Shown: positions 25,935-36,333, numbered from the stretch's first letter. The stretch: DNA of 64,000 bases from Pseudomonas solani (GCF_026072635.1 NZ_AP023081.1:3902501-3966500); one strand, 5' to 3'. Numbers and translations are program-made. The notes: generated by a model from the letters alone, not told the origin.

Positions 25935-27056
25935 GTGCACAAAGTCGTGATCAGTGGCACCGGCCTTTACACCCCGTCCCAGAGCATCTCCAACGAAGAA
26001 CTGGTGGCCTCGTTCAACGCCTACGTCCAGGCGTTCAACGCCGAGAACGCCGCTGCCATCGAGCGTGGCGAAGTCGAGGCGCTGAGCGAATCCAGCGTTG
26101 CCTTCATCGAGAAGGCGTCGGGGATCAAGAGCCGCTTCGTGATGGACAAGGACGGCATCCTCGACCCGCAGCGCATGGTTCCGCGCCTTCCCGAGCGCTC
26201 CAACGAAGAGTGGGGCGTGCTCTGCGAAATGGCCGTTGGTGCCGCCAAGCAGGCCCTGGAACGCGCCGGCCGCACCGCCGCCGACATCGATGGCGTGATC
26301 GTCGCCTGCTCCAACCTGCAACGCGCCTACCCGGCCGTGGCCATCGAGGTCCAGGCCGCTCTGGGCATCCAGGGCTTCGGCTACGACATGAACGTCGCCT
26401 GCTCCTCGGCCACCTTCGGCATCCAGGCGGCGACCACCGCCGTGCAGACCGGCCAGGCCCGCGCCATCCTCATGGTCAACCCGGAAATCTGCACCGGCCA
26501 TTTGAATTTCCGTGACCGCGACAGCCACTTCATCTTCGGCGACGCGGCCACCGCGGTGATCATCGAGCGTGCCGACCAGGCCACCTCGAAGTACCAGTTC
26601 GACATCGTCGGCACCAAGCTGCTGACCCAGTTCTCCAACAACATCCGCAACAACTTCGGCTTCCTCAACCGCGCCGCGGAAGAGGGCATCGGCGCCCGCG
26701 ACAAGCTGTTCGTGCAGGAAGGCCGCAAGGTGTTCCGCGACGTCTGCCCGATGGTCGCCGAGCTGATCGCCGCGCACCTGCAGGAGAACGAGCTGGACGT
26801 CGCCGACGTGAAGCGCTTCTGGCTGCACCAGGCCAACCTCAACATGAACCTGCTGATCGCCCGCAAGCTGCTGGGCCGTGACGCCGAGGCCGAAGAGGCG
26901 CCGGTGATCCTCGACACCTACGCCAACACCAGCTCCGCCGGTTCGGTGATCGCCTTCCACACGTACCAGGACGACCTGCCCAGCGGTTCCCTGGGCGTGC
27001 TCAGCTCCTTCGGCGCCGGCTACTCCATCGGCAGCGTGATCCTGCGCAAGCACTGA
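25935..27056 (+). CDS. Beta-ketoacyl-ACP synthase III homologue
   Basis: A 373-aa thiolase-fold condensing enzyme with all three KAS III residues: Cys in NVACSSATFG (about 155), His in HQANLNMN (about 297) and Asn in ANTSSAGS (about 329). It corresponds by size and neighbours to P. aeruginosa PA3286, reported to take medium-chain acyl-CoA from beta-oxidation into fatty-acid synthesis; this assignment is from memory. The start is GTG 25935 after GAGAGGATCGACC. Its TGA overlaps the next ATG as TGATG, so it is coupled to the ECF sigma gene. Confidence 0.9.
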   Translation: MHKVVISGTGLYTPSQSISNEELVASFNAYVQAFNAENAAAIERGEVEALSESSVAFIEKASGIKSRFVMDKDGILDPQRMVPRLPERSNEEWGVLCEMAVGAAKQALERAGRTAADIDGVIVACSNLQRAYPAVAIEVQAALGIQGFGYDMNVACSSATFGIQAATTAVQTGQARAILMVNPEICTGHLNFRDRDSHFIFGDAATAVIIERADQATSKYQFDIVGTKLLTQFSNNIRNNFGFLNRAAEEGIGARDKLFVQEGRKVFRDVCPMVAELIAAHLQENELDVADVKRFWLHQANLNMNLLIARKLLGRDAEAEEAPVILDTYANTSSAGSVIAFHTYQDDLPSGSLGVLSSFGAGYSIGSVILRKH

Positions 27057-27666
27057 TGGCCGCCCCTGCGGACAGCGAGCTGCTGCCCCGCCTGCGGGCG
27101 GGGAGCAGCGGGCCTTCCGCGAACTCATCGATACCTACCAGGGCGCCATGCGCGCCGTGGCCTTCGCCATCGTCGGCAGCCCCCATGCCGACGAAGTGGT
27201 GCAGGACGCCTGGCTCGCCGTGGTGCGCAGCCTGGACGGTTTCCAGCAGCGCTCCAGCCTCAAGACCTGGCTGCTGACCATAGTCGCCAACACCGCCCGC
27301 ACCCGCCTCAAGCAGAGCCGCCGCGAAGTCCTGCTCGACGACCTGCCCGCGCCCCACGGCACAGTGGATGACACGCGCTTCGCCGCCAACGGCCACTGGT
27401 TGGCCGGCCCCGCCACCTGGCACGAGGATTCCCCCGAGGCCCTGCTGGCCGAGGAGGAGCTGCGCGAGTGCCTGGAGAAGACCCTGCTGAGCCTGTCCGA
27501 CCTGCAGCGCAGCGTGTTGCTGCTGCGCGAGCGCCAGGGCCTGGAATTGCAGGAGATCTGTAACCTGCTGGAGGTTTCCCTCTCCAATGTCCGGGTGCTG
27601 TTGCACCGTGGGCGCCTCAAGCTGTTCGCCACCCTGGAGCATTTCGAGGAGACGGGCCAATGCTGA
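27056..27666 (+). CDS. ECF sigma factor, apparent 1-nt frameshift near the N-terminus
   Basis: The sigma-2 region (QGAMRAVAFAIVGSPHADEV, VVQDAWLAVVRSL) and sigma-4 region (LSDLQRSVLLLRERQGLELQ, EICNLLEVSLSNVRVLLHRG) are intact from ATG 27148 to the stop (172 aa). ATG 27056 overlaps the KAS III stop and opens MAAPADSELLPRLRAG. The natural continuation (EQRAFRELIDTYQGAM) is one frame away after GGGG at 27100-27103, so a single G appears to be missing. Without repair, translation would need to start at 27148, losing the first sigma-2 helix. An anti-sigma gene overlaps its 3' end. Confidence 0.8.
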
Positions 27667-27893
27667 ACTGCCGGGAGCTGGTCGCCCGATCCAGCGACTA
27701 CATCGACGGCCAACTGGGTTTCGTGCAGCGACTGGGCGTGCGCCAGCACCTGCTGATCTGCCCCCATTGCCGGTGCTTCCTCGCCCAGCTGAACCTCACC
27801 CGTGAAGTGCTCAGGCAATTGCCCGAAGCGGGCCCGGAAGGCGATGAAAAACTGGCCGAACGGCTCGCCCGGGCACGCCAGGAAGCCCCCTGA
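27660..27893 (+). CDS. Small zinc-binding anti-sigma factor
   Basis: A 77-aa soluble protein with the ZAS motif H-x3-C-x2-C in RQHLLICPHCRCF (about residues 28-40), preceded by CRELVARSSDYIDGQLG, the standard start of zf-HC2 anti-sigma domains. It overlaps the sigma gene by 7 nt, so the pair is translationally coupled. ZAS proteins hold their ECF sigma inactive, some responding to redox change through the zinc cysteines. The inducing signal here is unknown. Confidence 0.82.
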   Translation: MLNCRELVARSSDYIDGQLGFVQRLGVRQHLLICPHCRCFLAQLNLTREVLRQLPEAGPEGDEKLAERLARARQEAP

Positions 27894-28035
27894 GCCAGGT
27901 CATCGCGCCGTAATATTTCAGTCGTGTTGTCATATTCGGCGGCGCACCCCTCTGCGACAACTTGCCGCTTCGCTTGCCCGCAAAGCCCGTCCTAGAGCGG
28001 TTTTTCCTATATTCCCAATGGCGATGAAAAAGTTC

Positions 28036-28057
28036 CTTTGTCATAAAACATTTATCT
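28036..28057 (+). promoter_or_regulatory. Candidate Pho box upstream of the porin gene
   Basis: TTGTCATAAAACATTTAT shows one strong PhoB half-site (TTGTCAT against CTGTCAT) and a weaker second one in the correct 11-bp register. It sits 107 bp upstream of the porin start. PhoB control is known for OprP/OprO porins, which supports the reading. Confidence 0.55.
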
Positions 28058-28163
28058 AAAAGCAACTGAGCTGAAATAACCCCCCGCCAACATTCCCCCC
28101 CAGCACAAACGAGCCCAACGCTCGGGTGTTTTCCAGCACTAAAGACCAACAGGGGAATCTTCG

Positions 28164-29495
28164 ATGATCCGTAAGCACTTCGCCGGTTTTGCCGCCAGCG
28201 CCATGGCTCTGGCCATTTCCGCCCAGGCTTTCGCTGGTACCGTCACCACCGACGGCACCGACATCGTTATCAAGACCAAGGGCGGCCTTGAAGTCGCTAC
28301 CACCGACAAATCCTTCGCCTTCAAGCTGGGTGGCCGCCTGCAAGCCGACTACGGTCGCTTCGATGGCCTGTACACCCGCAACGGCGACACCGGTGACGCT
28401 GCCTACTTCCGCCGCGCCTACCTGGAACTCTCCGGCATCGCCTACACCGACTGGGCTTACGCCGTTGCCTATGACTTCTCCGAGAACTCCGGCAACAGCA
28501 GCGGTGCTGCCAACAGCGGTAACTTCGACGAAGCCTCGATCAGCTACACCGGCTTCAACCCGATCACCATCCGCGTCGGTCGTTTCGACCCCGACTTCGG
28601 CCTGGAGAAAGCCACCAGCTCCAAGTGGGTGACCGCTCTCGAGCGTAACGCCATGAACGAAGTGATCGACTGGGCGAACACCCACCAGGACGGCCTCGGT
28701 GTTCAGGTCCAGGCTCTGATCAGCAACTACGCTTACGTCTCCACCAGCCTGACCAGCAAAGACGCCAACGACGACGAAGGCGACAGCGTCAAGCAGTTCA
28801 ACGCCCGTGGCGTATTCGCCCCGATGGCCGAAGCCGGCAACGTGCTGCACTTCGGTGTGAACTTCGCCCAGCGCAAACTGGACGACGTAGCCGGTGCCGA
28901 CGTTCGCTACCGCTCCCGTCTGGGCATGCGTGGCGTGGACACCAACGGTGGTAACGCTTCCGGCAACCTGGGCAACCGCGCTGTATTGGCCGGTACCAAC
29001 TCCGCCACGTCCTTCTGGGATGACGACACCGCCTTCGGCCTGGAAGCTGCTTTCGCCTCTGGCCCGTTCTCCATCCAGGGTGAGTGGATGAAGCGCGAGA
29101 CCGACTCCGCTGGCGCCCAGTCCGACCTGGAAGCCGATGGCTTCTACGTCCAGGCCGCCTACACCCTGACCGGTGAAGCGCGTGGCTACAAAATGGGCAA
29201 GTTCGACGCCATCAAGCCTGCCAACAAGCAGACCGGCGCCTGGGAAATCTACTACCGCTACGACAGCATCTCGGCTGACAACGACGTTGCCGTGCTGGCC
29301 GCTGCCAACCAGACCTTCCTGCGTGATGCCGAAGACACCGAAGCCAAGGTCCACAACATCGGTGTGAACTGGTACGCCAACGAAGCGGTGAAAATCAGCG
29401 GCATGTACACCAAGGCCAAGACCGACCACTTCACCAACCGTGTGGGTGATGACAGCGGCGACGGCTTCGTGGTCCGCGCTCAGTACGTGTTCTAA
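28164..29495 (+). CDS. OprO/OprP family phosphate-selective porin
   Basis: A 443-aa outer-membrane beta-barrel. The signal peptide ends AQAFA-G at about residue 24. The mature N-terminus (TVTTDGTDIVIKTKGGLEVAT) and FKLGGRLQADYGRFDGLYT are characteristic of OprP/OprO, and the chain ends with the barrel signature RAQYVF (terminal Phe). These trimeric porins take up phosphate or polyphosphate under phosphate limitation. Codon use is more biased toward highly expressed codons than in neighbours. A strong terminator follows. I cannot separate OprO from OprP, so no symbol is given. Confidence 0.92.
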   Translation: MIRKHFAGFAASAMALAISAQAFAGTVTTDGTDIVIKTKGGLEVATTDKSFAFKLGGRLQADYGRFDGLYTRNGDTGDAAYFRRAYLELSGIAYTDWAYAVAYDFSENSGNSSGAANSGNFDEASISYTGFNPITIRVGRFDPDFGLEKATSSKWVTALERNAMNEVIDWANTHQDGLGVQVQALISNYAYVSTSLTSKDANDDEGDSVKQFNARGVFAPMAEAGNVLHFGVNFAQRKLDDVAGADVRYRSRLGMRGVDTNGGNASGNLGNRAVLAGTNSATSFWDDDTAFGLEAAFASGPFSIQGEWMKRETDSAGAQSDLEADGFYVQAAYTLTGEARGYKMGKFDAIKPANKQTGAWEIYYRYDSISADNDVAVLAAANQTFLRDAEDTEAKVHNIGVNWYANEAVKISGMYTKAKTDHFTNRVGDDSGDGFVVRAQYVF

Positions 29496-29522
29496 GCCAT
29501 ACCGTTCATCCGCTCCTTCTTG

Positions 29523-29546
29523 AGCCCCGCTTCGGCGGGGCTTTTT
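29523..29546 (+). terminator. Rho-independent terminator after the porin
   Basis: A perfect stem AGCCCCGC - TTCG - GCGGGGCT followed by TTTTT, 27 nt after the stop. Confidence 0.95.
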
Positions 29547-29592
29547 TATGGGCGTGTTTTTCGCGATGTCCGGGAGGGGGCAAGGGGTCGCA

Positions 29593-29756
29593 GGCTGGGT
29601 AGAGGCACGAAACCCAACGATGCGAGGTCCAGCCCCGCTCCGTTGGGCCTCGCTGCGCTCGGCGCCAACCTACGGCGGAGCCCTCTGGGCTCATCGCGGA
29701 TGAATCCGCTCCCACGGTGGGTGCGCATGTTCTTGTGGGAGTGGATTCAACCGCGA
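29593..29756. repeat. Cluster of dispersed repeats
   Basis: 29593-29675 is the inverted long repeat (CTGGGTAGAGG ... GGCGCCAACCTACG). 29693-29715 and 29735-29756 are two REP copies in opposite orientation (CGGATGAATCCGCTCCCAC and GTGGGAGTGGATTCAACCGC), a classic REP pair. No gene is seen in 29547-29825. Confidence 0.78.
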
Positions 29757-29825
29757 AAGAACATCGTCGATGAATTCTCTGCGACAGGCTTTTTTTCGCC
29801 GGCGCCGCAGGCCAGACTTGTCGCC

Positions 29826-30959
29826 ATGCCGATCCAGACCCTTTCCCGCCTTTCCGAAGTCGATGCCGCCAGCTGGGATGCCCTGCTGAAGGACGACCAA
29901 CCCTTCCTGCGCCATGCCTTCCTCGCCACCCTGGAGGACAGCGGCAGCATCGGTGGGCGCAGCGGCTGGTGGCCGGCCCATCGCCTGTTGCGCGGTGCGG
30001 GCGGCGAACTGCTCGCGGCCATGCCGGCCTATGTGAAGGCGCATTCCTATGGCGAGTACGTGTTCGACTGGGGCTGGGCCGATGCCTGCCAGCGCGCCGG
30101 CATCGACTACTACCCCAAGCTGCTCGCCGCTGTGCCCTTCTCGCCGGTGCGGGGTGCACGCCTGCTGGGCCATGACGAGGCGGCTGCGGCGCAGCTGATC
30201 GACGCGCTGGTTCCTGAGCTGGAGGTGGCGGGGCTGTCCGGGCTGCACATCAACTTCACCGACGCCTTCGCCGATGCCCGCCTGCAAGGCCGCGAGCAGT
30301 GGCTGGAGCGCCTGGGCTGCCAGTACCACTGGCACAACCGCGGCTATCGCGACTTCCAGGATTTCCTCGACGCCTTCTCTTCGCGCAAGCGCAAGCAGGT
30401 GCGCAAGGAACGCGAGCAGGTGGCGGGGCAGGGGATCGCGTTCGAGTGGCGCGAAGGGAATGAGCTGAGCGAGGCGGAATGGGATTTCGTCTACGCCTGC
30501 TACGCCAACACCTATGAGGTGCGCGGCCAGGCGCCGTACCTGACTCGGGTGTTCTTCAGCCTGCTGGCCGAACGCATGCCCCAGGCCATTCGCGTGGTGC
30601 TGGCGAAGCAGGGCGCGCGGCCGGTGGCCATGGCCTTCTCGTTGATGGATTCGGGGTCGCTGTACGGGCGTTACTGGGGCTGCCTGGCGGAGTTCGACCG
30701 GCTGCATTTCGAGACCTGCTTCTACCAGGGCATCGACATGGCCATCGCCGCCGGGTTGCCGCGCTTCGACGCCGGCGCCCAGGGCGAGCACAAGCTGATC
30801 CGTGGCTTCGAGCCGGTGATTACCCGCTCCTGGCATTACCTTCTGCACCCCGGCCTGCGCGAGGCGGTGGCGGGCTTCCTGGAGCAGGAGCGCCCCGCGA
30901 TCCTCCGTTATGCCGAAGAGGCGCGGGGCATGCTGCCGTATCGCAAGTCGGGGGAGTGA
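29826..30959 (+). CDS. FemAB-like GNAT acyltransferase (peptidogalycan family)
   Basis: A 377-aa protein of the COG3146/FemAB_like type: acetyltransferase-fold proteins with conserved YGEYVFDWGWADA (about residues 76-88), GLHINFTDA, and FSSRKRKQVRKEREQV (about residues 186-201). The C-terminal GSLYGRYWGC and FDAGAQGEHKLIRGFEP segments are also typical. The biochemical role is not established. The ATG at 29826 is chosen because the upstream frame extension runs through REP repeats. The next gene is convergent. Confidence 0.8.
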   Translation: MPIQTLSRLSEVDAASWDALLKDDQPFLRHAFLATLEDSGSIGGRSGWWPAHRLLRGAGGELLAAMPAYVKAHSYGEYVFDWGWADACQRAGIDYYPKLLAAVPFSPVRGARLLGHDEAAAAQLIDALVPELEVAGLSGLHINFTDAFADARLQGREQWLERLGCQYHWHNRGYRDFQDFLDAFSSRKRKQVRKEREQVAGQGIAFEWREGNELSEAEWDFVYACYANTYEVRGQAPYLTRVFFSLLAERMPQAIRVVLAKQGARPVAMAFSLMDSGSLYGRYWGCLAEFDRLHFETCFYQGIDMAIAAGLPRFDAGAQGEHKLIRGFEPVITRSWHYLLHPGLREAVAGFLEQERPAILRYAEEARGMLPYRKSGE

Positions 30960-30979
30960 GCCCCGGTCGTCGATGGGGA

Positions 30980-31243
30980 TCAGCTGTTGCTGACGCTGCC
31001 GCCCCATTCGAGGAACTTCATCTTGTGCACTTCACCCTTGCTGTCTTCGTAGACCAGCACCACGGGCACGACGCCGGATTTGCTGGTGTTGTCGGTGCGG
31101 TAGATGACTTTCTGCACGTCCACGTTCATGCCGTAGTGGTACTCAACGGCGGTCAGTTCAGCGCCCGGCTCGCGGCTTTCGGCGGCGAAGACGGCGGGGG
31201 CCAGGCTGGAGAGGACGGCGGTAACGGCGGCTGCGATTTTCAT
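30980..31243 (-). CDS. DUF2790 periplasmic protein
   Basis: An 87-aa protein with a signal peptide (cleavage near FAA-E, residue 21) and the DUF2790 core VEYHYGMNVDVQKVIYR, then VPVVLVYEDSKGEVHKMKFL. DUF2790 is a small family largely confined to Pseudomonas, often with several copies per genome. Function is unknown. It converges on the FemAB-like gene, 20 nt apart, with no obvious terminator. Confidence 0.88.
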   Translation of the reverse strand: MKIAAAVTAVLSSLAPAVFAAESREPGAELTAVEYHYGMNVDVQKVIYRTDNTSKSGVVPVVLVYEDSKGEVHKMKFLEWGGSVSNS

Positions 31244-31504
31244 GCTGATCTTTCCTCGATTGGGCGGTTGGAAAGCTTCAACTGAAACCCGGTGCGCGAT
31301 GGCTTCCTGCTACGGGTTTGGGTTGCTGCTTTGTACGGGGCCTATATGACCACCGCCGTTTTCATCGCGGAAATTGATGGTTGTTGTAGTCGAGATCATC
31401 GGTATCGATAGTGGGTTCGTCGTGGCGAAACCCACGGGGGGCAGCGTGTTTGGGGTGGCCATCGCGGCCCCGTTCATCACCGCTGGTGGATGGGTGAAGC
31501 GGCA

Positions 31505-31580
31505 TCCACCCTACGTGTGCGCCGCCTCGGGGTCGCTCGTGACGTAGGGTGGAGGTCGCTCTTTACCTCCACCGTGCGGA
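31505..31580. repeat. Uninterrupted REP-like repeats matching the IS110 target
   Basis: 31505-31516 reads TCCACCCTACGT on the plus strand. 31541-31553 carries TCCACCCTACGTC on the minus strand, and the pair forms an inverted repeat. The second site continues to 31580 and matches the repeat split by the IS110 element over 38 nt. The whole gap 31244-31605 contains no gene. A GTGGATG/CATCCAC stem at about 31484-31510 adds to the secondary structure. Confidence 0.82.
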
Positions 31581-31605
31581 GGTCGGGTCAGTGCTCGGGC
31601 TGCGT

Positions 31606-33435
<1,830 letters not shown>

Positions 33436-33488
33436 CCTTCGGGTCCTTGTCGGGGGAGCGGCCCGCCAGGGTGACGGGCCGCCGTGGT

Positions 33489-34049
33489 TCAGAGCCGCTT
33501 GGCGGAGACGATCACCACCGGTTTCAGCGGTACGTTCTGGTGCATGCCACGGTTACCGGTGGGCACGTTGGCGATCTGGTCGACCACGTCGAGGCCGCGT
33601 ACCACCTTGCCGAACACGGCGTAGCCGAAGCCACGGGCACCGTGGTCCAGGGCCGGGTTGTCGCGGTGGTTGATGAAGAACTGGCTGGTGGCCGAGTCGG
33701 TGGCCTGGGTGCGCGCCATGGCGATGGTGCCGCGCACGTTGTGCAGGCCGTTGTCGGCTTCGTTCTTGATCGCGGGACGGGTGCTCTTCTCATCCATGGC
33801 GGCGTCCATGCCGCCGCCCTGGATCATGAAGCCGGGGATCACCCGGTGGAACACGGTGCCGTCGTAGAAGCCGGCGTCCACGTAGTCGAGGAAGTTCTTC
33901 ACGGTGATCGGCGCCTTGGCGTCGTCCAGCTCCAGCTCGATCTCGCCGGCCGTGGTGTTGATCAGCACATGGGGCTTGTCGGCCGCCATGAGGTTGGCAG
34001 TGAACATCAGGGCGCAGGCCGCGAGGGCGATTTTCTTCAGCATTGTCAT
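33489..34049 (-). CDS. ppiA: Periplasmic peptidyl-prolyl cis-trans isomerase A (cyclophilin)
   Basis: A 186-aa cyclophilin with a signal peptide (cleavage after LMA-A, about residue 22). It has the catalytic-core signatures FHRVIPGFMIQGG (about residues 68-80) and ATSQFFINHRDNPALDH. PpiA catalyses prolyl isomerisation during folding of exported proteins. The start at 34049 is supported by an ATGA overlap with the hydrolase stop; an internal ATG at 34043 is possible. Confidence 0.95.
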   Translation of the reverse strand: MTMLKKIALAACALMFTANLMAADKPHVLINTTAGEIELELDDAKAPITVKNFLDYVDAGFYDGTVFHRVIPGFMIQGGGMDAAMDEKSTRPAIKNEADNGLHNVRGTIAMARTQATDSATSQFFINHRDNPALDHGARGFGYAVFGKVVRGLDVVDQIANVPTGNRGMHQNVPLKPVVIVSAKRL

Positions 34050-34846
34050 TGGTCCTTGTGGGCCGCGACTTCTTCGAGGAAGCCGAGGAGGGTGGCGTTG
34101 AAGCGTTGTGGTTGATCCAGGGGCGTGGCGTGGCGGGAGTCTTCGATGACCACCAGGCGCGCGTTGGGCATTTCCCTTACGTAGGCTTCCTTCTGCGCGA
34201 CCGGCGTGTAGTCGCGATCGGCCGTGATCACCAGCGTAGGACAGGTGATGCGGCCGAGGCGTTCCCGCACGCCCCAGCCGATGATGGCGTCGAGGGAGGC
34301 GAGATAGGCGCGCTTGTCGTTCTGTGGCCAGCGCTCCTCCACCTTGCGCCGCAGCTCGGCCTGTTCCGGGCGGGGGAACAGCAGCCGCGCCAGGGCCTTG
34401 GCGATGGTGTCCAGGCTCATCAGCCGCGAAAGCGTCCAGCGCCGCGCCACTTCCCAGTATTCGCGCGGGCTGCGGGGCTTCACCTCGGGCCCGCTGTTGA
34501 CGATGGTCAGGCTCTGCAGCAGGTCGGGGCGGTCGACGCCGAGCTGGAAGCCGATCATCCCGCCCATGCTGATGCCCACCAGGTGCACCGGCGGCAGTTG
34601 CAGGTGTTCGATGAGGGCGGCGACGTCATCGGCGAAGTCGGCGATGGCGTAGGGGCCCTCGGGCTTGTCGGAGCGGCCGTGGCCGCGCACGTCGAGGGCG
34701 ATCACCCGGTAGTGCGCGGCCAGCACCGGTATCTGGTATTCCCAGTCGCGGGTGCTGGAGCCGAGGCCATGCACCAGCAGCAGGGGCGCGCCGTGGCCGT
34801 ATTCCTCGTAGTGCAGCTGACAGTCGTCGTTATCGAACCAGGACAT
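34046..34846 (-). CDS. Alpha/beta hydrolase
   Basis: A 266-aa alpha/beta-fold hydrolase with LLLVHGLGSSTRDWEYQ (oxyanion HG motif, about residues 23-39), LDVRGHGRSDKP, nucleophile elbow GISMGG (about 97) and the C-terminal Asp and His (ADRDYTP, EDSRHATP). The reading frame is open upstream through the LysR gene, but ATG 34846 has its own strong ribosome site (GAGGGAGAG), so I treat it as a separate gene. The substrate is unknown. Its stop overlaps the ppiA start. Confidence 0.82.
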   Translation of the reverse strand: MSWFDNDDCQLHYEEYGHGAPLLLVHGLGSSTRDWEYQIPVLAAHYRVIALDVRGHGRSDKPEGPYAIADFADDVAALIEHLQLPPVHLVGISMGGMIGFQLGVDRPDLLQSLTIVNSGPEVKPRSPREYWEVARRWTLSRLMSLDTIAKALARLLFPRPEQAELRRKVEERWPQNDKRAYLASLDAIIGWGVRERLGRITCPTLVITADRDYTPVAQKEAYVREMPNARLVVIEDSRHATPLDQPQRFNATLLGFLEEVAAHKDQ

Positions 34847-34859
34847 GGTCGTCTCTCCC

Positions 34860-35785
34860 TCAGGCGTTGGGCAGGGGGCGGCGAAGGGCGCGTTGAGCGG
34901 CGCCGAGTCGAAGGTCTTGATCAGCTCGACGAGTATCTGCGAGGCCGGGCCGAGGGCCTTTTCCTTGTTGGCATAGAGGAAGAACCCGGGGTGGCGGGTG
35001 GCGCCCTGGTCCATGGGCAGCGGCTTGAGCAGGCCGTCCTTGAGTTCGCGCTCGATGATGTGGCGCGGCAGCCAGGCGAAGCCCAGGCCGTTGCTGACGA
35101 AGTTGGCGGCGGTGGCCAGGCTGCCCACCGTCCAGCGCTGCTCGGCGCCGAGCCAGCCGACATCGCGGGGCTGGGTGCGGCCGGAGTCGCGGATCACCAC
35201 CTGCAGCTGGGTTTCCAGGTCATGGAAGGTGACGTCGCGCTGCAGGCGGTGCAGCGGGTGGTCGGGGTGGGCGACGGCGACGAACTCGACGTTGCACAGT
35301 TCGGTGCCGAGGTAGCCGGGGATGTTGAGGCCGGTGATGGCCAGGTCGGCGGTGCCTTCGAGCAGCACTTCCTCCACGCCGGAGAGCACCTCCTCGCGCA
35401 GGCGCACGCGGCAGCCGCGGCTCTGCGGCATGAAGGCGGCCAGGGCACGCAGCAGGCGCGCGGTGGGGTAGGCGGCGTCGACCACCAGGCGCACCTCGGC
35501 CTCCCAGCCCTGCTCCATGTGGTGGGCGAGCTCTTCCAGCTGGCTGGCGGATTTCACCAGTTGCCGCGAGCGCCGCAGCAGCACTTCGCCGGCTTCGGTG
35601 AGCACGGCCTTGCGCCCGTCGATGCGCAGCAGCGGCACGCCCAGTTGTTCCTGCATGCGGGCCACGGTGTAGCTGACCGAGGATTGCGAACGGTGGGTGG
35701 CTTCCGCCGCCTGGGCGAAGCCGCCATGGTCGACCACCGCTTGCAGGGTCCGCCACTGATCCAGTGTTACCCGGGGCGCTTTCAT
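34860..35785 (-). CDS. LysR family transcriptional regulator, probable 1-nt frameshift at the 3' end
   Basis: The N-terminal HTH (LDQWRTLQAVVDHGGFAQAA, HRSQSSVSYTVARMQEQLG) and effector domain are intact to about residue 293. The frame then runs without a stop into the downstream hydrolase, giving a 579-codon LysR-hydrolase fusion. A natural LysR stop (TGA 34862-34860) lies one frame away. The implied C-terminus RALRRPLPNA would give 308 aa, a normal LysR length, and 926 nt is one short of 309 codons. The fusion is therefore probably created by a single missing base. It is also possible the fusion is real. Confidence 0.75.
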
Positions 35786-35889
35786 GCCTTGCTCCTTCTT
35801 CTTGTGTATCGGTCAGGAAACATGCGGCTGTGCCGATGACCTCGCCTGACGCTCTGTGTAAGCTGGCGGTCCCGCGCTGGAGACCCCCA

Positions 35890-36204
35890 ATGAAAAGAAT
35901 GCTCTGTGCCGTCCTGGCCTGCCTGCCCGTCGCCGCCTTCGCCTACCCCATCGAGGTGGAGAAGCAGTACAACGGCAGCGAGATCTCCTATACGACCGAC
36001 GATATCGATCACAACATGGGCTCGATCAACGTCTACAACCTGGGCGAGGCCCGCGCCGAGTGCACGGTGCGCTTCGTCAACGGACCGGAGACGCCGAAGA
36101 TCCGCCGCGCGGTGATCGACGGCGGCAAGAGCGTCTACCTCACCGCCAAGTTCAACCGCAGCATCATCCGCTTGCGCATTGGCCTCACCTGTAAGCCTGC
36201 CTGA
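35890..36204 (+). CDS. Small secreted protein of unknown function
   Basis: A 104-aa protein with a clear signal peptide (MKRMLCAVLACLPVAAFAYP, cleavage after AFA). The mature part is beta-rich with two cysteines (AECTVRFVNG and IGLTCKPA) that could form a disulfide. I do not recognise the family. A similar small gene occupies this position in PAO1 (PA3224), from memory. The start ATG 35890 was chosen for the signal peptide. It is divergent from the LysR gene. Confidence 0.72.
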   Translation: MKRMLCAVLACLPVAAFAYPIEVEKQYNGSEISYTTDDIDHNMGSINVYNLGEARAECTVRFVNGPETPKIRRAVIDGGKSVYLTAKFNRSIIRLRIGLTCKPA

Positions 36205-36333
36205 GCGAAATATCCCATAGAGAAGTCAGCACTGGGCTCCAGCCTAGTGAGGGCTTCCTTATAAATCAATTTTGTCGATTGTTAGTAGCGGATTAATTCA
36301 CTTTTTTATCGAATTGTGTCTGGATAACCTGCG

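Noticed and set aside
34046..35785. A genuine LysR-hydrolase fusion protein annotated as a single gene
   Set aside because: The internal ribosome site and ATG, and the nearby out-of-frame LysR stop giving a standard length, favour two genes with a 1-nt defect. I kept the fusion only as a finding to test.
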